From positions 1 through 61,201 of the forward strand of contig NZ_CAMLGT010000001.1 in the NCBI RefSeq assembly GCF_946479605.1: a DNA stretch of 61,201 nt. The letters are read 5' to 3'. Under the pieces are notes generated by a model. That model had not been told where the DNA came from, made no database searches, and was given only the letters and a program-made list of their open reading frames with translations. Positions 1-9,196 of this stretch are shown piece by piece. The translations under genes and the position numbers were made by a program. Origin of the DNA: an uncultured Lacibacter sp. GTDB lineage: Bacteria > Bacteroidota > Bacteroidia > Chitinophagales > Chitinophagaceae. Positions within the stretch are counted from its first letter, which is position 1, and the number at the start of each line of letters is the position of its first letter.

Positions 1-86
1 AGATCTACCAGGTGATGGAAATTGCAACTGACAAGTGCGAAGATGCAGCGAATGTAATTGAATCCATCATTGTTAAATACGCTTAA
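1..86 (+). CDS. DUF47 family protein, C-terminal end (partial)
   Basis: Only the last 27 codons are present, read in the frame starting at base 3 and ending in TAA at 84-86. The tail contains MEIATDKCEDAANVIE, which resembles the C-terminal helix of DUF47 (PhoU-like, Pit accessory) proteins. The gene lies just upstream of a PiT phosphate transporter in the same orientation, and DUF47-pit is a very common operon pair. The family is thought to modulate phosphate transport. The rest of the gene lies outside the window, so the call depends on the tail and the neighbour. Confidence 0.75.
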   Translation, partial: IYQVMEIATDKCEDAANVIESIIVKYA

Positions 87-87
87 A

Positions 88-183
88 CAATTTGAAAATT
101 TGATAATGTACCAATTTGAAAATGCAAAGCCTGTTGATGCTGCGATCATTTTCAAATTTTCAAATTCCTTTATTTTCAAATTG
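88..183. repeat. Nested inverted repeats between DUF47 and pit genes
   Basis: Two perfect 12-bp inverted repeats are nested. The outer pair is CAATTTGAAAAT at 88-99 with its complement at 172-183. The inner pair is AATTTGAAAATG at 113-124 with its complement at 147-158. All are variants of one AATTTGAAAAT unit, so the spacer can fold into a long hairpin or cruciform. It may be a dispersed intergenic repeat or a mRNA processing/stability element between the two genes. It has no U-run typical of a terminator. Confidence 0.6.
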
Positions 184-188
184 ATCTT

Positions 189-1328
189 ATGACTTTACTT
201 GTAATCATCATAGCACTGGCGCTCATCTTTGACTATATCAATGGGTTTCATGATGCAGCCAACTCCATAGCCACTATTGTATCAACAAAAGTATTAACGC
301 CGTTCCAGGCAGTTGTATGGGCAGCGTTCTTCAACTTCATTGCCTTTTTTATTTTTACTGATCATGCAGTGGCAAACACCATTGCAAAAACAGTGCATAA
401 AGAATTTATTACGTTACCACTGGTTCTTTCGGGTTTAATTGCCGCTATTTTCTGGAACCTGCTTACCTGGTGGTATGGTATCCCTTCTTCTTCATCGCAC
501 ACATTGATCGGTGGTTTTGCAGGTGCAGCTATTGCACATGCCGGTTTTGAAAGTATTGATCCCACAAGCATTTACAAAACACTCATCTTTATTATCCTTG
601 CTCCTATCATCGGGATGATCATTTCGGTGTTTATTACACTTGTTACTATACAGCGAAACTTCTGGCTTAAGATCGGCATTATTACATTTGTTGTGGGTGG
701 CAGTGTGTTGTTTATTCCTTTCAAAAAAGATTTTGAGCGCTGGGCACTCCTTGGATTGGGTGTTATTTTCGTTGCCACTTACTTGTATAACTACTGGCGT
801 GGCGAAACTGCTTACCGCACAGGTAATATGTATAAAAAACTGCAGCTGGTTTCGTCGGCCATTTTCAGCATTGGGCATGGCGGTAACGATGCGCAAAAGG
901 TAATGGGTATTATTATGGCTGCATTGATCGCTTACGATCCATCATCTTATACCCTTGGCCACATGCCTAACTGGATCCCGATTGCCTGTTATTCTGCCAT
1001 TGCATTGGGCACCATGAGCGGTGGCTGGAAGATCATTAAAACTATGGGTACCAAGATCACCAAAGTAACACCGCTGGAAGGTGTGGTGGCCGAAACAGCT
1101 GGCGCTATTACCTTGTTTACCGCTGCCAACCTTGGCGCACCGGTAAGTACCACGCATACCATTACCGGTTCAATTGTGGGTGTGGGTGCCACACGCCGTT
1201 TAAGTGCTGTGCGTTGGGGTGTTACCATTAACCTGCTTTGGGCATGGATACTTACCATACCCGTGAGCGGACTGGTAGCAGCATTGGTATATGCCTTGTT
1301 CCATTTCTTTATTCCAAACTTTAATTAA
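189..1328 (+). CDS. pit: Inorganic phosphate transporter, PiT family
   Basis: This 379-residue, strongly hydrophobic protein belongs to PF01384 and imports phosphate by cation symport across the inner membrane. The two family repeats are visible: [15 protein letters not shown] near residues 20-35 and [13 protein letters not shown] near residues 229-241. About ten membrane segments are apparent. The length suits bacterial low-affinity Pit proteins, which are often 330-500 residues. The start ATG at 189 follows directly after the repeat-rich spacer behind a DUF47 gene, the usual partner. A strong terminator follows the stop. Confidence 0.93.
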   Translation: MTLLVIIIALALIFDYINGFHDAANSIATIVSTKVLTPFQAVVWAAFFNFIAFFIFTDHAVANTIAKTVHKEFITLPLVLSGLIAAIFWNLLTWWYGIPSSSSHTLIGGFAGAAIAHAGFESIDPTSIYKTLIFIILAPIIGMIISVFITLVTIQRNFWLKIGIITFVVGGSVLFIPFKKDFERWALLGLGVIFVATYLYNYWRGETAYRTGNMYKKLQLVSSAIFSIGHGGNDAQKVMGIIMAALIAYDPSSYTLGHMPNWIPIACYSAIALGTMSGGWKIIKTMGTKITKVTPLEGVVAETAGAITLFTAANLGAPVSTTHTITGSIVGVGATRRLSAVRWGVTINLLWAWILTIPVSGLVAALVYALFHFFIPNFN

Positions 1329-1343
1329 CCTGCAATACCGCAA

Positions 1344-1373
1344 AAAAAATCCAGCACTTAAGCTGGATTTTTT
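1344..1373 (+). terminator. Rho-independent terminator after pit
   Basis: The stem TCCAGC/GCTGGA at 1350-1355 and 1362-1367 has a six-base loop and is extended by A-T pairs. It is flanked by an A-run before and a T-run after. It ends the DUF47-pit transcript. Confidence 0.85.
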
Positions 1374-1391
1374 ATTTCTGGTTGGTAGTTG

Positions 1392-1399
1392 CATCTTTG
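1392..1399 (+). promoter_or_regulatory. Possible -7 element for rfbA-galE
   Basis: CATCTTTG fits the Bacteroidota -7 consensus TAnnTTTG with C for the first T. It lies 18 bp before the rfbA start codon. No clear -33 TTG was found at the usual spacing, so the call is tentative. Confidence 0.4.
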
Positions 1400-1417
1400 C
1401 GGCTCAATAACCTACAC

Positions 1418-2281
1418 ATGAAAGGAATTATTCTTGCGGGAGGCTCCGGTACAAGACTGCACCCAATTACATTTGCCATCAGTAAACAGATCATGCCTAT
1501 TTATGATAAGCCTATGATCTATTATCCATTATCGGTATTAATGATGGCAGGTATCCGTGAAATCCTCATCATTTCCACACCACAGGATCTGCCCAACTTC
1601 AAACGGTTGTTAGGCGATGGAAAAAATTTAGGTGTTGAATTTTCTTATGCTGAGCAGGCTGTTCCTAATGGTCTTGCACAGGCATTTGTGATTGGCAAAG
1701 AGTTTATTGGCAACGATAAAGTAGCTCTGGTACTGGGCGATAATATTTTCTATGGTGCCGGACTGGGCAAATTGCTGGCGAACAACACAAATCCTGATGG
1801 TGGTATCATTTACGCTTATCATGTAAGTGATCCTGAGCGTTATGGTGTGGTTGATTTTGATGAGAATATGAATGCATTAAGCATTGAAGAAAAACCTGCA
1901 CAACCAAAAAGCAACTACGCTGTTCCTGGTTTGTATTTCTATGATAATGATGTGGTGAAGATTGCTGAGGAATTACAACCAAGCCCACGTGGTGAATATG
2001 AAATTACTGATGTAAACAAAGAATACCTGAAACGTGGCAAACTGAAAGTATCGATCCTCGACCGTGGTACGGCTTGGCTTGATACGGGCACTTTTGATTC
2101 TCTTATGCAGGCATCACAATTTGTACAAGTCATTGAACAACGGCAGGGCATTAAGATTGCCTGCATTGAAGAAATTGCATGGCGCAAAGGTTTTGTTACA
2201 ACAGAACAGTTAAAAGCACTGGCGCAACCATTACTGAAAAGCGGTTACGGTCAGTACCTCATGAATCTCATCAAACAATAA
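1418..2281 (+). CDS. rfbA: Glucose-1-phosphate thymidylyltransferase
   Basis: RfbA makes dTDP-glucose from glucose-1-phosphate and dTTP, the first step to dTDP-rhamnose and related surface sugars. The N-terminus [18 protein letters not shown] is the nucleotidyltransferase signature, with the GGSGTRL loop binding the nucleotide. [11 protein letters not shown] and [12 protein letters not shown] are further family motifs. From the ATG at 1418 the protein is 287 residues, the normal size. An in-frame ATG at 1382 would add 12 residues ahead of the conserved start and overlap the probable -7 element. galE follows 20 bp downstream. No other rfb genes are in the window. Confidence 0.93.
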   Translation: MKGIILAGGSGTRLHPITFAISKQIMPIYDKPMIYYPLSVLMMAGIREILIISTPQDLPNFKRLLGDGKNLGVEFSYAEQAVPNGLAQAFVIGKEFIGNDKVALVLGDNIFYGAGLGKLLANNTNPDGGIIYAYHVSDPERYGVVDFDENMNALSIEEKPAQPKSNYAVPGLYFYDNDVVKIAEELQPSPRGEYEITDVNKEYLKRGKLKVSILDRGTAWLDTGTFDSLMQASQFVQVIEQRQGIKIACIEEIAWRKGFVTTEQLKALAQPLLKSGYGQYLMNLIKQ

Positions 2282-2301
2282 AAACATTCTTACTTCTGTT
2301 T

Positions 2302-3357
2302 ATGGAAAAAATATTAGTTACCGGCGGTTGTGGTTATATCGGATCGCACACCATTGTTGACCTTGTTGAAAACGGTTATGACGTAGTGTGTGTTGATAAC
2401 AACTCCCGCTCTAATCTTAAACTGCTTGAAGGCGCAGAACAAATTCTTGGGAAAAAGATCAAGAACTATAAAGTTGATCTTTGTAATTATGATGAAACCT
2501 ACGCCGTGCTGCAGGAGAACCCTGATATTACCGGTGTTATTCACTTTGCTGCGTACAAAGCGGTGGGCGAAAGTGTGGAAAAGCCATTGATGTATTTTGA
2601 GAACAACCTTGTGTCGCTTATGAACCTGCTCAAATGTGTGCAGGAGTTTCAGATACCTCATTTTGTATTCTCTTCTTCCTGTACCGTTTACGGCAACCCC
2701 GATACAGTACCGGTTACAGAAGAGACTCCTCCTAAGCCTGCTGAAAGTCCTTATGGTTATACCAAACAAATGGGCGAACAGATCGTGAGCGAAACGGTAA
2801 AGAGTTTTTCCACCAACGCCATCCTGTTGCGTTACTTTAACCCGGTTGGTGCACACCCCAGCAATTTGATTGGCGAACTTCCCATCGGCCGGCCGCAAAA
2901 CTTAGTGCCCGCTATTACACAAACAGCCATTGGCAAACTTCCGCAAATGACGGTGTTTGGCAATGATTATCCAACAAGAGATGGTTCCTGTGTGCGTGAC
3001 TTTATTCATGTTTGTGATCTTGCCCGTGCACACACATTAGCCATCGATTACCTGGTTGAAAAAAGAAATCTTTCCCGCTGCGAAGTATTTAACCTGGGTA
3101 CTGGCAATGGGGTAACTGTGCTGGAAGCCATTAAAACATTTGAGGAAGTAAGCGGACAAAAGCTGAACTATAAAATTGGCGCACGCCGTGTGGGTGATGT
3201 GATAGCAACGTATGCCAATAATGATAAAGCAAAAACCCTGCTTGGCTGGAATCCTGAATTTAATCTTGACCAGATGATGAAAACAGCGTGGGATTGGGAA
3301 GTGAAAGTGAAAAAAGACGAAAGCCTTTACGGAAGCCAGAACGGCAACCTGAATTAA
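2302..3357 (+). CDS. galE: UDP-glucose 4-epimerase
   Basis: GalE interconverts UDP-glucose and UDP-galactose, and some members also act on the N-acetyl forms, using tightly bound NAD+. The start MEKILVTGGCGYIGSH carries the Rossmann GxxGxxG. The catalytic SSSCTVYG and YGYTK segments supply the Ser and the YxxxK pair. From the ATG at 2302 the protein is 351 residues, close to the usual 340. An upstream in-frame extension to 2179 overlaps rfbA and is not needed. The pair with rfbA suggests a small nucleotide-sugar operon, ended by a terminator. Confidence 0.93.
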   Translation: MEKILVTGGCGYIGSHTIVDLVENGYDVVCVDNNSRSNLKLLEGAEQILGKKIKNYKVDLCNYDETYAVLQENPDITGVIHFAAYKAVGESVEKPLMYFENNLVSLMNLLKCVQEFQIPHFVFSSSCTVYGNPDTVPVTEETPPKPAESPYGYTKQMGEQIVSETVKSFSTNAILLRYFNPVGAHPSNLIGELPIGRPQNLVPAITQTAIGKLPQMTVFGNDYPTRDGSCVRDFIHVCDLARAHTLAIDYLVEKRNLSRCEVFNLGTGNGVTVLEAIKTFEEVSGQKLNYKIGARRVGDVIATYANNDKAKTLLGWNPEFNLDQMMKTAWDWEVKVKKDESLYGSQNGNLN

Positions 3358-3384
3358 TGCAACACAGCAACTTGTTGCTGCAAC

Positions 3385-3424
3385 AAAAATCGCAGACCGA
3401 CACACGTTCGTTCTGCGATTTTTT
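3385..3424 (+). terminator. Rho-independent terminator after galE
   Basis: The long stem AAAAATCGCAGA/TCTGCGATTTTT spans 3385-3396 and 3412-3423 and ends in a T-run. Confidence 0.85.
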
Positions 3425-3529
3425 GTTTACTCTCAACTCAAAACTTTCCCTTTTCTTTGCAGCGAAATTCAGCCCGATTGCTGCTTTTTCAACTTAAAAC
3501 ATTACAAATCTTTTTTTAAACTTCTGCAA

Positions 3530-4489
3530 ATGGCATTACAGGATATTCAGGTAAGCGGCAATAAAGATACCCGTAGCGGTTTTGGCGATGGTATTTTGGA
3601 AGCAGCCCGTAAAAATGAAAACGTAGTAGCATTAACTGCTGACCTTGCCGGCTCATTAAAACTTCAGGCTTTTATTAAAGAATTTCCAGAGCGTTTTATA
3701 CAGGTAGGTATTGCAGAAGCAAACATGATTGGCATTGCTGCCGGTTTAACCATTGGCGGTAAAATTCCTTTTACCACTACATTTGCCAATTTCAGTACGG
3801 GTCGTGTGTACGATCAGATCCGTCAGAGTGTTGCATACAGCGATAAGAATGTAAAGATCTGTGCATCACATGCCGGTTTAACACTGGGTGAAGATGGTGC
3901 TACTCACCAGATCTTAGAAGATATTGGTATGATGAAGATGTTGCCGGGTATGACAGTGATTGTTCCCTGCGATTACAACCAAACCAAACAGGCAACGATG
4001 GCCGCAGCTGAATTCCATGGTCCATTGTACCTGCGTTTTGGCCGTCCGGTATGGCCCATCTTTACCAAACCTGAAGATGAATTTGTGATTGGTAAAGCAC
4101 AAAAGTTCAGCGATGGTACTGATGTAACCATTTTTGCCTGCGGTCATATGGTATGGTATGCTATACAAGCTGGTTTGCAGTTACAGGAAAAAGGTATTTC
4201 TGTTGAAGTGATCAACATTCACACCATTAAACCGTTGGATGAAGAAGCTGTATTGGCTTCCATCAAAAAAACAAAATGTGCAGTAACTGCTGAAGAGCAT
4301 AATGTGCTTGGTGGTTTAGGAGACAGCATTGCACAGGTTGCAGCGAAGAACTTCCCCATTCCTATTGAAATGGTGGGAACACAAGACACATTTGGTGAAA
4401 GTGGTAAACCAGTTGAGCTGTTGAAGAAGTACGGTTTGGATGTAGCAGACATTGTTGCTGCTGCTGAAAAAGTGATGAGCAGAAAATAA
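3530..4489 (+). CDS. Transketolase C-terminal subunit, unpaired
   Basis: This 319-residue protein matches the pyrimidine-binding plus C-terminal domains of transketolase as seen in split two-subunit enzymes. LTADLAGSLK near the start, FPERFIQVGIAEANMIGIAAGL (shown in part: IQVGIAEANMIG) with the catalytic Glu, and EDGATHQILEDIGMM are typical. A full enzyme needs a partner carrying the thiamine diphosphate domain, and none lies next to it. galE is upstream and a terminator downstream. A complete split pair occurs separately at 53733-55569. Either the partner is elsewhere in the genome or this half is shared. It could also be annotated as a Dxs-like or transketolase family protein. Confidence 0.88.
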   Translation: MALQDIQVSGNKDTRSGFGDGILEAARKNENVVALTADLAGSLKLQAFIKEFPERFIQVGIAEANMIGIAAGLTIGGKIPFTTTFANFSTGRVYDQIRQSVAYSDKNVKICASHAGLTLGEDGATHQILEDIGMMKMLPGMTVIVPCDYNQTKQATMAAAEFHGPLYLRFGRPVWPIFTKPEDEFVIGKAQKFSDGTDVTIFACGHMVWYAIQAGLQLQEKGISVEVINIHTIKPLDEEAVLASIKKTKCAVTAEEHNVLGGLGDSIAQVAAKNFPIPIEMVGTQDTFGESGKPVELLKKYGLDVADIVAAAEKVMSRK

Positions 4490-4512
4490 GAGAACTACTT
4501 GCTTAGAATAAT

Positions 4513-4545
4513 AAACCCCGACCGTAAGGCGGGGTTTTGTTTTTT
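4513..4545. terminator. Terminator between convergent transketolase and cupin genes
   Basis: The stem AAACCCCG/CGGGGTTT at 4513-4520 and 4530-4537 is followed by a T-rich run on the plus strand. It serves the plus-strand transketolase gene and may also stop the convergent cupin gene. Confidence 0.8.
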
Positions 4546-4547
4546 CT

Positions 4548-5342
4548 TCACATAAAATACTTCTCCAACTCTTTCTCCTCTCCTTTCCACTGTGCAATTT
4601 TTGCCAATGCTGTGATCAAGGGTTCCTGAAACCATGTGGGCATTCCCTGCAAATACGATTCGCTGTAACCGAGCAGCAAACACATGTGCCAGGGATTTTC
4701 TGTCATATCATTTTTCAGCAAACCATCATTGATCAATCCGTACGCAACACGCAATGTTTTTTCTAACCCGGCAGCAGGTGTAACTTTTACCAGCAGCACC
4801 GATTTTCGATCCAATGCATTTTTGAAATAGTGCATGTCTTTCTTATCAGCTGCTGTTGATTGTCCTTTATCCAGCATCACCTCATCACCGTTTTTACCAA
4901 TCTTAACCTGGCCATCAATCACTGTAAACTCTTCTAAAAAACTTGTGTGGTAGTGCCAGTCGTTCCCACCGTTTGGTTCCAGCTCAACCTGCACCAGTTC
5001 GTACGCATTGTTTGTTTCCTTTCCGGTTTTTACAAATGTGGCAGAATAATTCCCTTCTTTGTTCACAATAGTTTTATCGGTGCGGTTGCCCACTGTACGA
5101 TCAAGTGCGGGAAGAAATGCGGCAAATAATACAACGCTGATGTAGACCGAGATCAATAAAAACAGCGGAAGAGCAAGAATGCTATACATCAGTTTTATCC
5201 ATACGTTTGATTTACCACGCCAGATGCGTATCACACCTATAGGATAAAACAAGAGTGCAAGCCAGTGTTTCCATTTGCTTTTTTTGACAGTTGATGCAGT
5301 ATTTCCCTCAGTACGTACTGCTCCTTTGTTGATGTTTTTCAT
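4548..5342 (-). CDS. Membrane-anchored cupin-domain protein
   Basis: This 264-residue protein has hydrophobic segments near residues 27-45 and 55-85. A cupin-like part follows around residues 105-185, with WHYHTSFLEEFTVIDG giving the His and Glu pattern of the first cupin motif. The C-terminal part is helical and unassigned. The start at 5342 (MKNINKGAV) is preferred over one 21 bases upstream because it leaves room for a promoter. It is divergent from an AraC regulator 80 bp away, so that regulator may control it. The substrate or ligand is unknown. Confidence 0.65.
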   Translation of the reverse strand: MKNINKGAVRTEGNTASTVKKSKWKHWLALLFYPIGVIRIWRGKSNVWIKLMYSILALPLFLLISVYISVVLFAAFLPALDRTVGNRTDKTIVNKEGNYSATFVKTGKETNNAYELVQVELEPNGGNDWHYHTSFLEEFTVIDGQVKIGKNGDEVMLDKGQSTAADKKDMHYFKNALDRKSVLLVKVTPAAGLEKTLRVAYGLINDGLLKNDMTENPWHMCLLLGYSESYLQGMPTWFQEPLITALAKIAQWKGEEKELEKYFM

Positions 5343-5422
5343 TTTACAATTATTTTGAAACACAAAGCTGCATCAAGTCAGCTCCTTTTCTGTTTAGACA
5401 AACGGATTAAAACTTTCGAAAA

Positions 5423-6406
5423 ATGGATAAATTTGATTTGGCACAATGGGACCAGTATTTTGGAACAACTGAACAACACTTGATCCACAGCAGTGAACGT
5501 TACCAGCATTTCACTGCAACGTTTCAACAACCAAAGCTGGCAGCAGGTAAGATCAATGCCATTAACACACCCGGCATGTTGTTTACTGAATTGTATATGG
5601 AAGCCGATAGCCCGTTTTGTTTGTACGATGCTGTACCGAAGGAATCAACTGAGTCGGTATTTGTGCTGCAGGGAAATGTAGAGTCAAGATTTGAAAACCT
5701 GCGCAAGCCATTACATTTTAAAAAGCAGCAGCACAATATCCAATACAACAGCAGTTTTGCCGGAACGCATGTTATTCACTCGCCTATCTTTCATGCCTGC
5801 ACTATTACTTATCATCCTCACTACCTAAACAGTTTGGTTGAAGAAGAACCTGTTGGAGTACTTGCTAATTTTTGCAATCACCTGCTTAAGAAAACAAATT
5901 TCTTAGGCACTGAAGATGCATTTTACTTGCAGCAACGAACAGCTGAATTGATACAAACGATCAGACAATGTCCTTTTAATGGCATAACACGTTACCTGTT
6001 TACCGAAAGTAAACTGCTGGAATTGTTTGTACTGCAAATGGAACAGGTAAATGCACTACATGCAGGAAGTACGAAAGAAGACTGGTCGGCAACCGATAAA
6101 GAAAAGCTGCATGCGGTGAAGGAATATATTGCGGGCTACTATCTTGAAGAATTAAGCTTAAAGGCAATCTCTTATCGTTTTGGATTGAATGAATTCAAGT
6201 TGAAAAAAGGATACAAACATTTTTTTCAAACGACGGTGTTTGCTGATATTCATCGACTGCGCATGCAGGAAGCAAAACAATTGCTGAGCGAAAGTGCAAT
6301 GAATGTAACCGATGTAGCATATCACATCGGCTACAACAACCTCAGCAGTTTTTCTTATGCGTTTAAAAAGATGTTTGGGTATAGCCCGGGGACTTTTCAG
6401 TGCTAA
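5423..6406 (+). CDS. AraC family transcriptional regulator
   Basis: The 327-residue protein ends in an AraC/XylS DNA-binding domain at about residues 225-325, with two helix-turn-helix units. The second contains NVTDVAYHIGYNNLSSFSYAFKKMFGYSP, which in part (AYHIGYNNLSSFSYAFKKMF) is the family signature. The N-terminal 200 residues look like a ligand-binding region but match no domain I recognise. It is transcribed divergently from the cupin membrane protein, its likely target. A strong hairpin follows the stop. Confidence 0.9.
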   Translation: MDKFDLAQWDQYFGTTEQHLIHSSERYQHFTATFQQPKLAAGKINAINTPGMLFTELYMEADSPFCLYDAVPKESTESVFVLQGNVESRFENLRKPLHFKKQQHNIQYNSSFAGTHVIHSPIFHACTITYHPHYLNSLVEEEPVGVLANFCNHLLKKTNFLGTEDAFYLQQRTAELIQTIRQCPFNGITRYLFTESKLLELFVLQMEQVNALHAGSTKEDWSATDKEKLHAVKEYIAGYYLEELSLKAISYRFGLNEFKLKKGYKHFFQTTVFADIHRLRMQEAKQLLSESAMNVTDVAYHIGYNNLSSFSYAFKKMFGYSPGTFQC

Positions 6407-6410
6407 AAAG

Positions 6411-6443
6411 AAAAAGGCTCGTGATAAACACGAGCCATTTTTG
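6411..6443. terminator. Bidirectional terminator between AraC and S9 peptidase genes
   Basis: The stem GGCTCGTG/CACGAGCC at 6416-6423 and 6429-6436 is flanked by A-rich and T-rich runs, so it works for both convergent genes. Confidence 0.85.
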
Positions 6444-8360
6444 TTATAATGTTTCTTTCAGCCATTTGAAAAATTCCCGTTGCCAAACCTGCGCATTTTG
6501 CGCACTCAACACCCAATGGTTTTCATCGGGCAAGTAAACTAATCTGCTTTTAATACCTTTTAACTGCAATGCCTGGAAAGCCTGCAACGACTGACCTGTT
6601 GGCACACGATAATCTTTCCCCCCCTGGAAAATCAACATCGGTGTATTCCATTTATTGACAAAATTTGAAGGCGAGAATTGCTGATATGACTTCTGTGCAG
6701 CTGCATTTTTTGTATCCCAATAAGGGCCGCCGTAATCCCAGTTTACAAAAAACAACTCCTCTGTTGTGCCATACATGCTGCGGAAATCAAATATGCCATC
6801 ATGAGAAATAAATGATTTAAAACGATTGTTGTGCATACCAGCCAACATAAATACGGAGTACCCACCATAGCTGGCGCCTACACAACCTAAACGTGCTTTA
6901 TCAACAAATTTTTCTTTACTTACATTATCAATTGCAGAGAGATAATCACGCATTGCTTGCCCACCATGATCTTTACTGATCTGTTCATTCCACTTTGTAC
7001 CATGCCCCGGCATTCCTCTGCGGTTAGGCGCAACAATGATATATCCATTTGCTGCCATCAGTTGAAAATTCCAACGGTAAGAATAAAATTGCGTAAGTGG
7101 TGATTGGGGGCCGCCCTGGCAATACAGCAATGTTGGGTATTTTTTGTTTGGATCAAAACCCGGCGGATAGATCACCCATACCAACATATCTTTTCCGTCG
7201 GTAGTTTTTACAAAGCGACGTTCTGTTTTACTCATGCCCAAGTTTGCATAAACAGCATCATTTACATGTGTCAGTTGTTTCATTTCGCCGTTGGTTCTGT
7301 TTACGCTGTACAATTCTGCAGCATGATTCATATCAGTACGGGAAACGATCAAGATATTACCATCCTGCCCAACAATACCTGTAACATCAAAATCGCCTTT
7401 GGTGATTTGCCTTACTACCGGAGCCATTTTTGTTAAGCCCGGATAGTTTACTTCAAACAATTGCAATGTACCGTTGATGGGTGCCCAAAAGAAAATGGTC
7501 TTATTGTCTTCGCTCCATTTAAAACCTTCTACATGTATAATATCTCTTGCTGCGGTAAGATTTATTTTACTGATGCCATTACTTACAATGATGTCTTGTT
7601 TGTCAGATTCAAAACCGTCACGCTTCATGCTCAGCCATGCCAGCTCACCTTTTTGATTAAATGCAGGGTTAATATCGTAACCCATCATTCCTTCGGTAAG
7701 ATTTTTTGTTTGTCCTGTTTCAACATTGTATTCATACAGATCGGTGTTGGTACTTACAGCGTAAGCAGTTCCGTATTTCTTTTTCGTAACATAAATGATC
7801 CGTTTGCTATCGGGGCTCCAGATAAAATCTTCATCGCCACCAAAAGGTTTTTGCGGACAATCAAATAATTCGCCCGGCATAATATCTTTCGCCTCACCTG
7901 CTTTTCCATCTTTTACCGGGGCAACAAACACATGCGAAAACGCACCATCTTCCCATGTATCCCAATGGCGATAATTCAATTGATCATACACCTGCACATT
8001 TGATTTCGACAATTCAGGATACAGATCTTTTCCATCGATCTTTTTCAACTTCACATCGCTGGCACTGATGATATATTTACCATCAGGTGATATGCGATCA
8101 TTCAGCAATAAACTGTCAGGGTTATTGATAACAATTGCATCGCCTCCATTTACGGGTATGGCAAACACTTTTCGTTTGCTTTTATTCTCATTGATATCAG
8201 GTGTACTTACGCTGTACAATACCCATTTTTTATCTTTTGATAAACCCAGGCCTGTTACTCTTCCTAAACTCCAAAGCTGTTCAGGCGTCATCAGGTTTTG
8301 ACAATAACCATTCAGCATAAATACCAGCAAAGCGGCGACAAATGCAATTGATCTTTTCAT
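6444..8360 (-). CDS. Secreted S9 family peptidase (prolyl oligopeptidase type)
   Basis: This 638-residue enzyme starts at 8360 with a signal peptide (MKRSIAFVAALLVFMLNGYC). The region from about residue 30 to 370 looks like the WD40/DPP-IV-like propeller, with repeats such as ISPDGKYI and WSPDSKRIIYV. The C-terminal alpha/beta-hydrolase has the nucleophile in GASYGGYS (Ser497), Asp583 in GGKDYRVP and His615 in DENHWVL. Members cleave oligopeptides after proline or act as acylaminoacyl peptidases in the periplasm. A longer ORF to 8417 adds 19 residues that break the signal peptide. It is probably monocistronic. Confidence 0.92.
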   Translation of the reverse strand: MKRSIAFVAALLVFMLNGYCQNLMTPEQLWSLGRVTGLGLSKDKKWVLYSVSTPDINENKSKRKVFAIPVNGGDAIVINNPDSLLLNDRISPDGKYIISASDVKLKKIDGKDLYPELSKSNVQVYDQLNYRHWDTWEDGAFSHVFVAPVKDGKAGEAKDIMPGELFDCPQKPFGGDEDFIWSPDSKRIIYVTKKKYGTAYAVSTNTDLYEYNVETGQTKNLTEGMMGYDINPAFNQKGELAWLSMKRDGFESDKQDIIVSNGISKINLTAARDIIHVEGFKWSEDNKTIFFWAPINGTLQLFEVNYPGLTKMAPVVRQITKGDFDVTGIVGQDGNILIVSRTDMNHAAELYSVNRTNGEMKQLTHVNDAVYANLGMSKTERRFVKTTDGKDMLVWVIYPPGFDPNKKYPTLLYCQGGPQSPLTQFYSYRWNFQLMAANGYIIVAPNRRGMPGHGTKWNEQISKDHGGQAMRDYLSAIDNVSKEKFVDKARLGCVGASYGGYSVFMLAGMHNNRFKSFISHDGIFDFRSMYGTTEELFFVNWDYGGPYWDTKNAAAQKSYQQFSPSNFVNKWNTPMLIFQGGKDYRVPTGQSLQAFQALQLKGIKSRLVYLPDENHWVLSAQNAQVWQREFFKWLKETL

Positions 8361-8611
8361 TTGTATTATTTTTTGATTCAATAGTATGTTCAAGTTAAGT
8401 CGAAAGATGGGCTGCAAAATAAAATTTTTAAGCGAGTTGCATTTTGCACAACGGTTACGTTATTTAAAGGAACTATTTTATTTCGCATAGCTGCTCTCAT
8501 CTATTTTTTCCCCTTCCATTAAACTTTCCTCCTCCGCACCCATCTTACCTTCGGTTTTTCTACTTTTATACAGAGTTAGAAAAATCCAGACCAGAAAACC
8601 TCTATTCAACA

Positions 8612-9160
8612 ATGACCCAACCAGACGATAAGGAATTATTGCTGCAGTTCCACGACCCTGCTACTAAAGAGCGGGCTTTCACCCGTATTATTAAAAAATA
8701 CCAGGAAAAGCTTTACTGGCATATCCGCCGCATGGTGGTGGAGCATGAAGATGCCAATGATGTATTGCAGAACATGTTCATTAAAGTGTGGAACGGCCTG
8801 GAAAACTTCCGTGAAGATGCCCAGCTTTATACCTGGCTGTACCGTATTGCGACCAACGAAAGCCTCACCTTCCTTGAAAACAGGAAAAAACGCACAGCTG
8901 TTTCAATGGACCAGGTAGAAGCGGGTCTGAGCAATACCATCAAGGCCGATAAACATTTTGACGCCAACAGGCTTGAATGGAAGCTTCAATTAGCCATCCA
9001 GCAACTTCCTGAAAAACAACGGGCTGTATTCAATCTGCGGTATTATGACGAAATGCCGTATGAACAGATGAGCCGTGTACTGGAAACCAGCGAAGGTGCG
9101 TTGAAGGCCAGCTACCACCATGCCGTGAAAAAAATAGAGGATTTTATCCTCAACCGTTAA
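8612..9160 (+). CDS. ECF-type RNA polymerase sigma factor
   Basis: The 182-residue protein has sigma-70 region 2 at about residues 24-92 (EDANDVLQNMFIKVWNG, then YTWLYRIATNE) and region 4 at about residues 124-178 (LPEKQRAVFNLRYYDEMPYE, SEGALKASYHHAVKK). Sigma factors of this type direct core polymerase to dedicated promoters after release from a membrane anti-sigma protein. The next gene, 36 bp downstream, is a single-pass membrane protein in the expected anti-sigma position. The intergenic region upstream holds TACCTTCG, a one-mismatch -7 element, at about 8547. Confidence 0.93.
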   Translation: MTQPDDKELLLQFHDPATKERAFTRIIKKYQEKLYWHIRRMVVEHEDANDVLQNMFIKVWNGLENFREDAQLYTWLYRIATNESLTFLENRKKRTAVSMDQVEAGLSNTIKADKHFDANRLEWKLQLAIQQLPEKQRAVFNLRYYDEMPYEQMSRVLETSEGALKASYHHAVKKIEDFILNR

Positions 9161-9196
9161 ACGAAAAGCGCTTAAAAACATCTATAGAAACAGAAA

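Noticed and set aside
492..896. Antisense ORF of 134 codons inside pit
   Set aside because: It is a shadow of the strongly supported PiT frame and has no recognisable pattern.
2179..2301. N-terminal extension of GalE
   Set aside because: It overlaps rfbA and precedes the conserved NAD-binding start MEKILVTGG.
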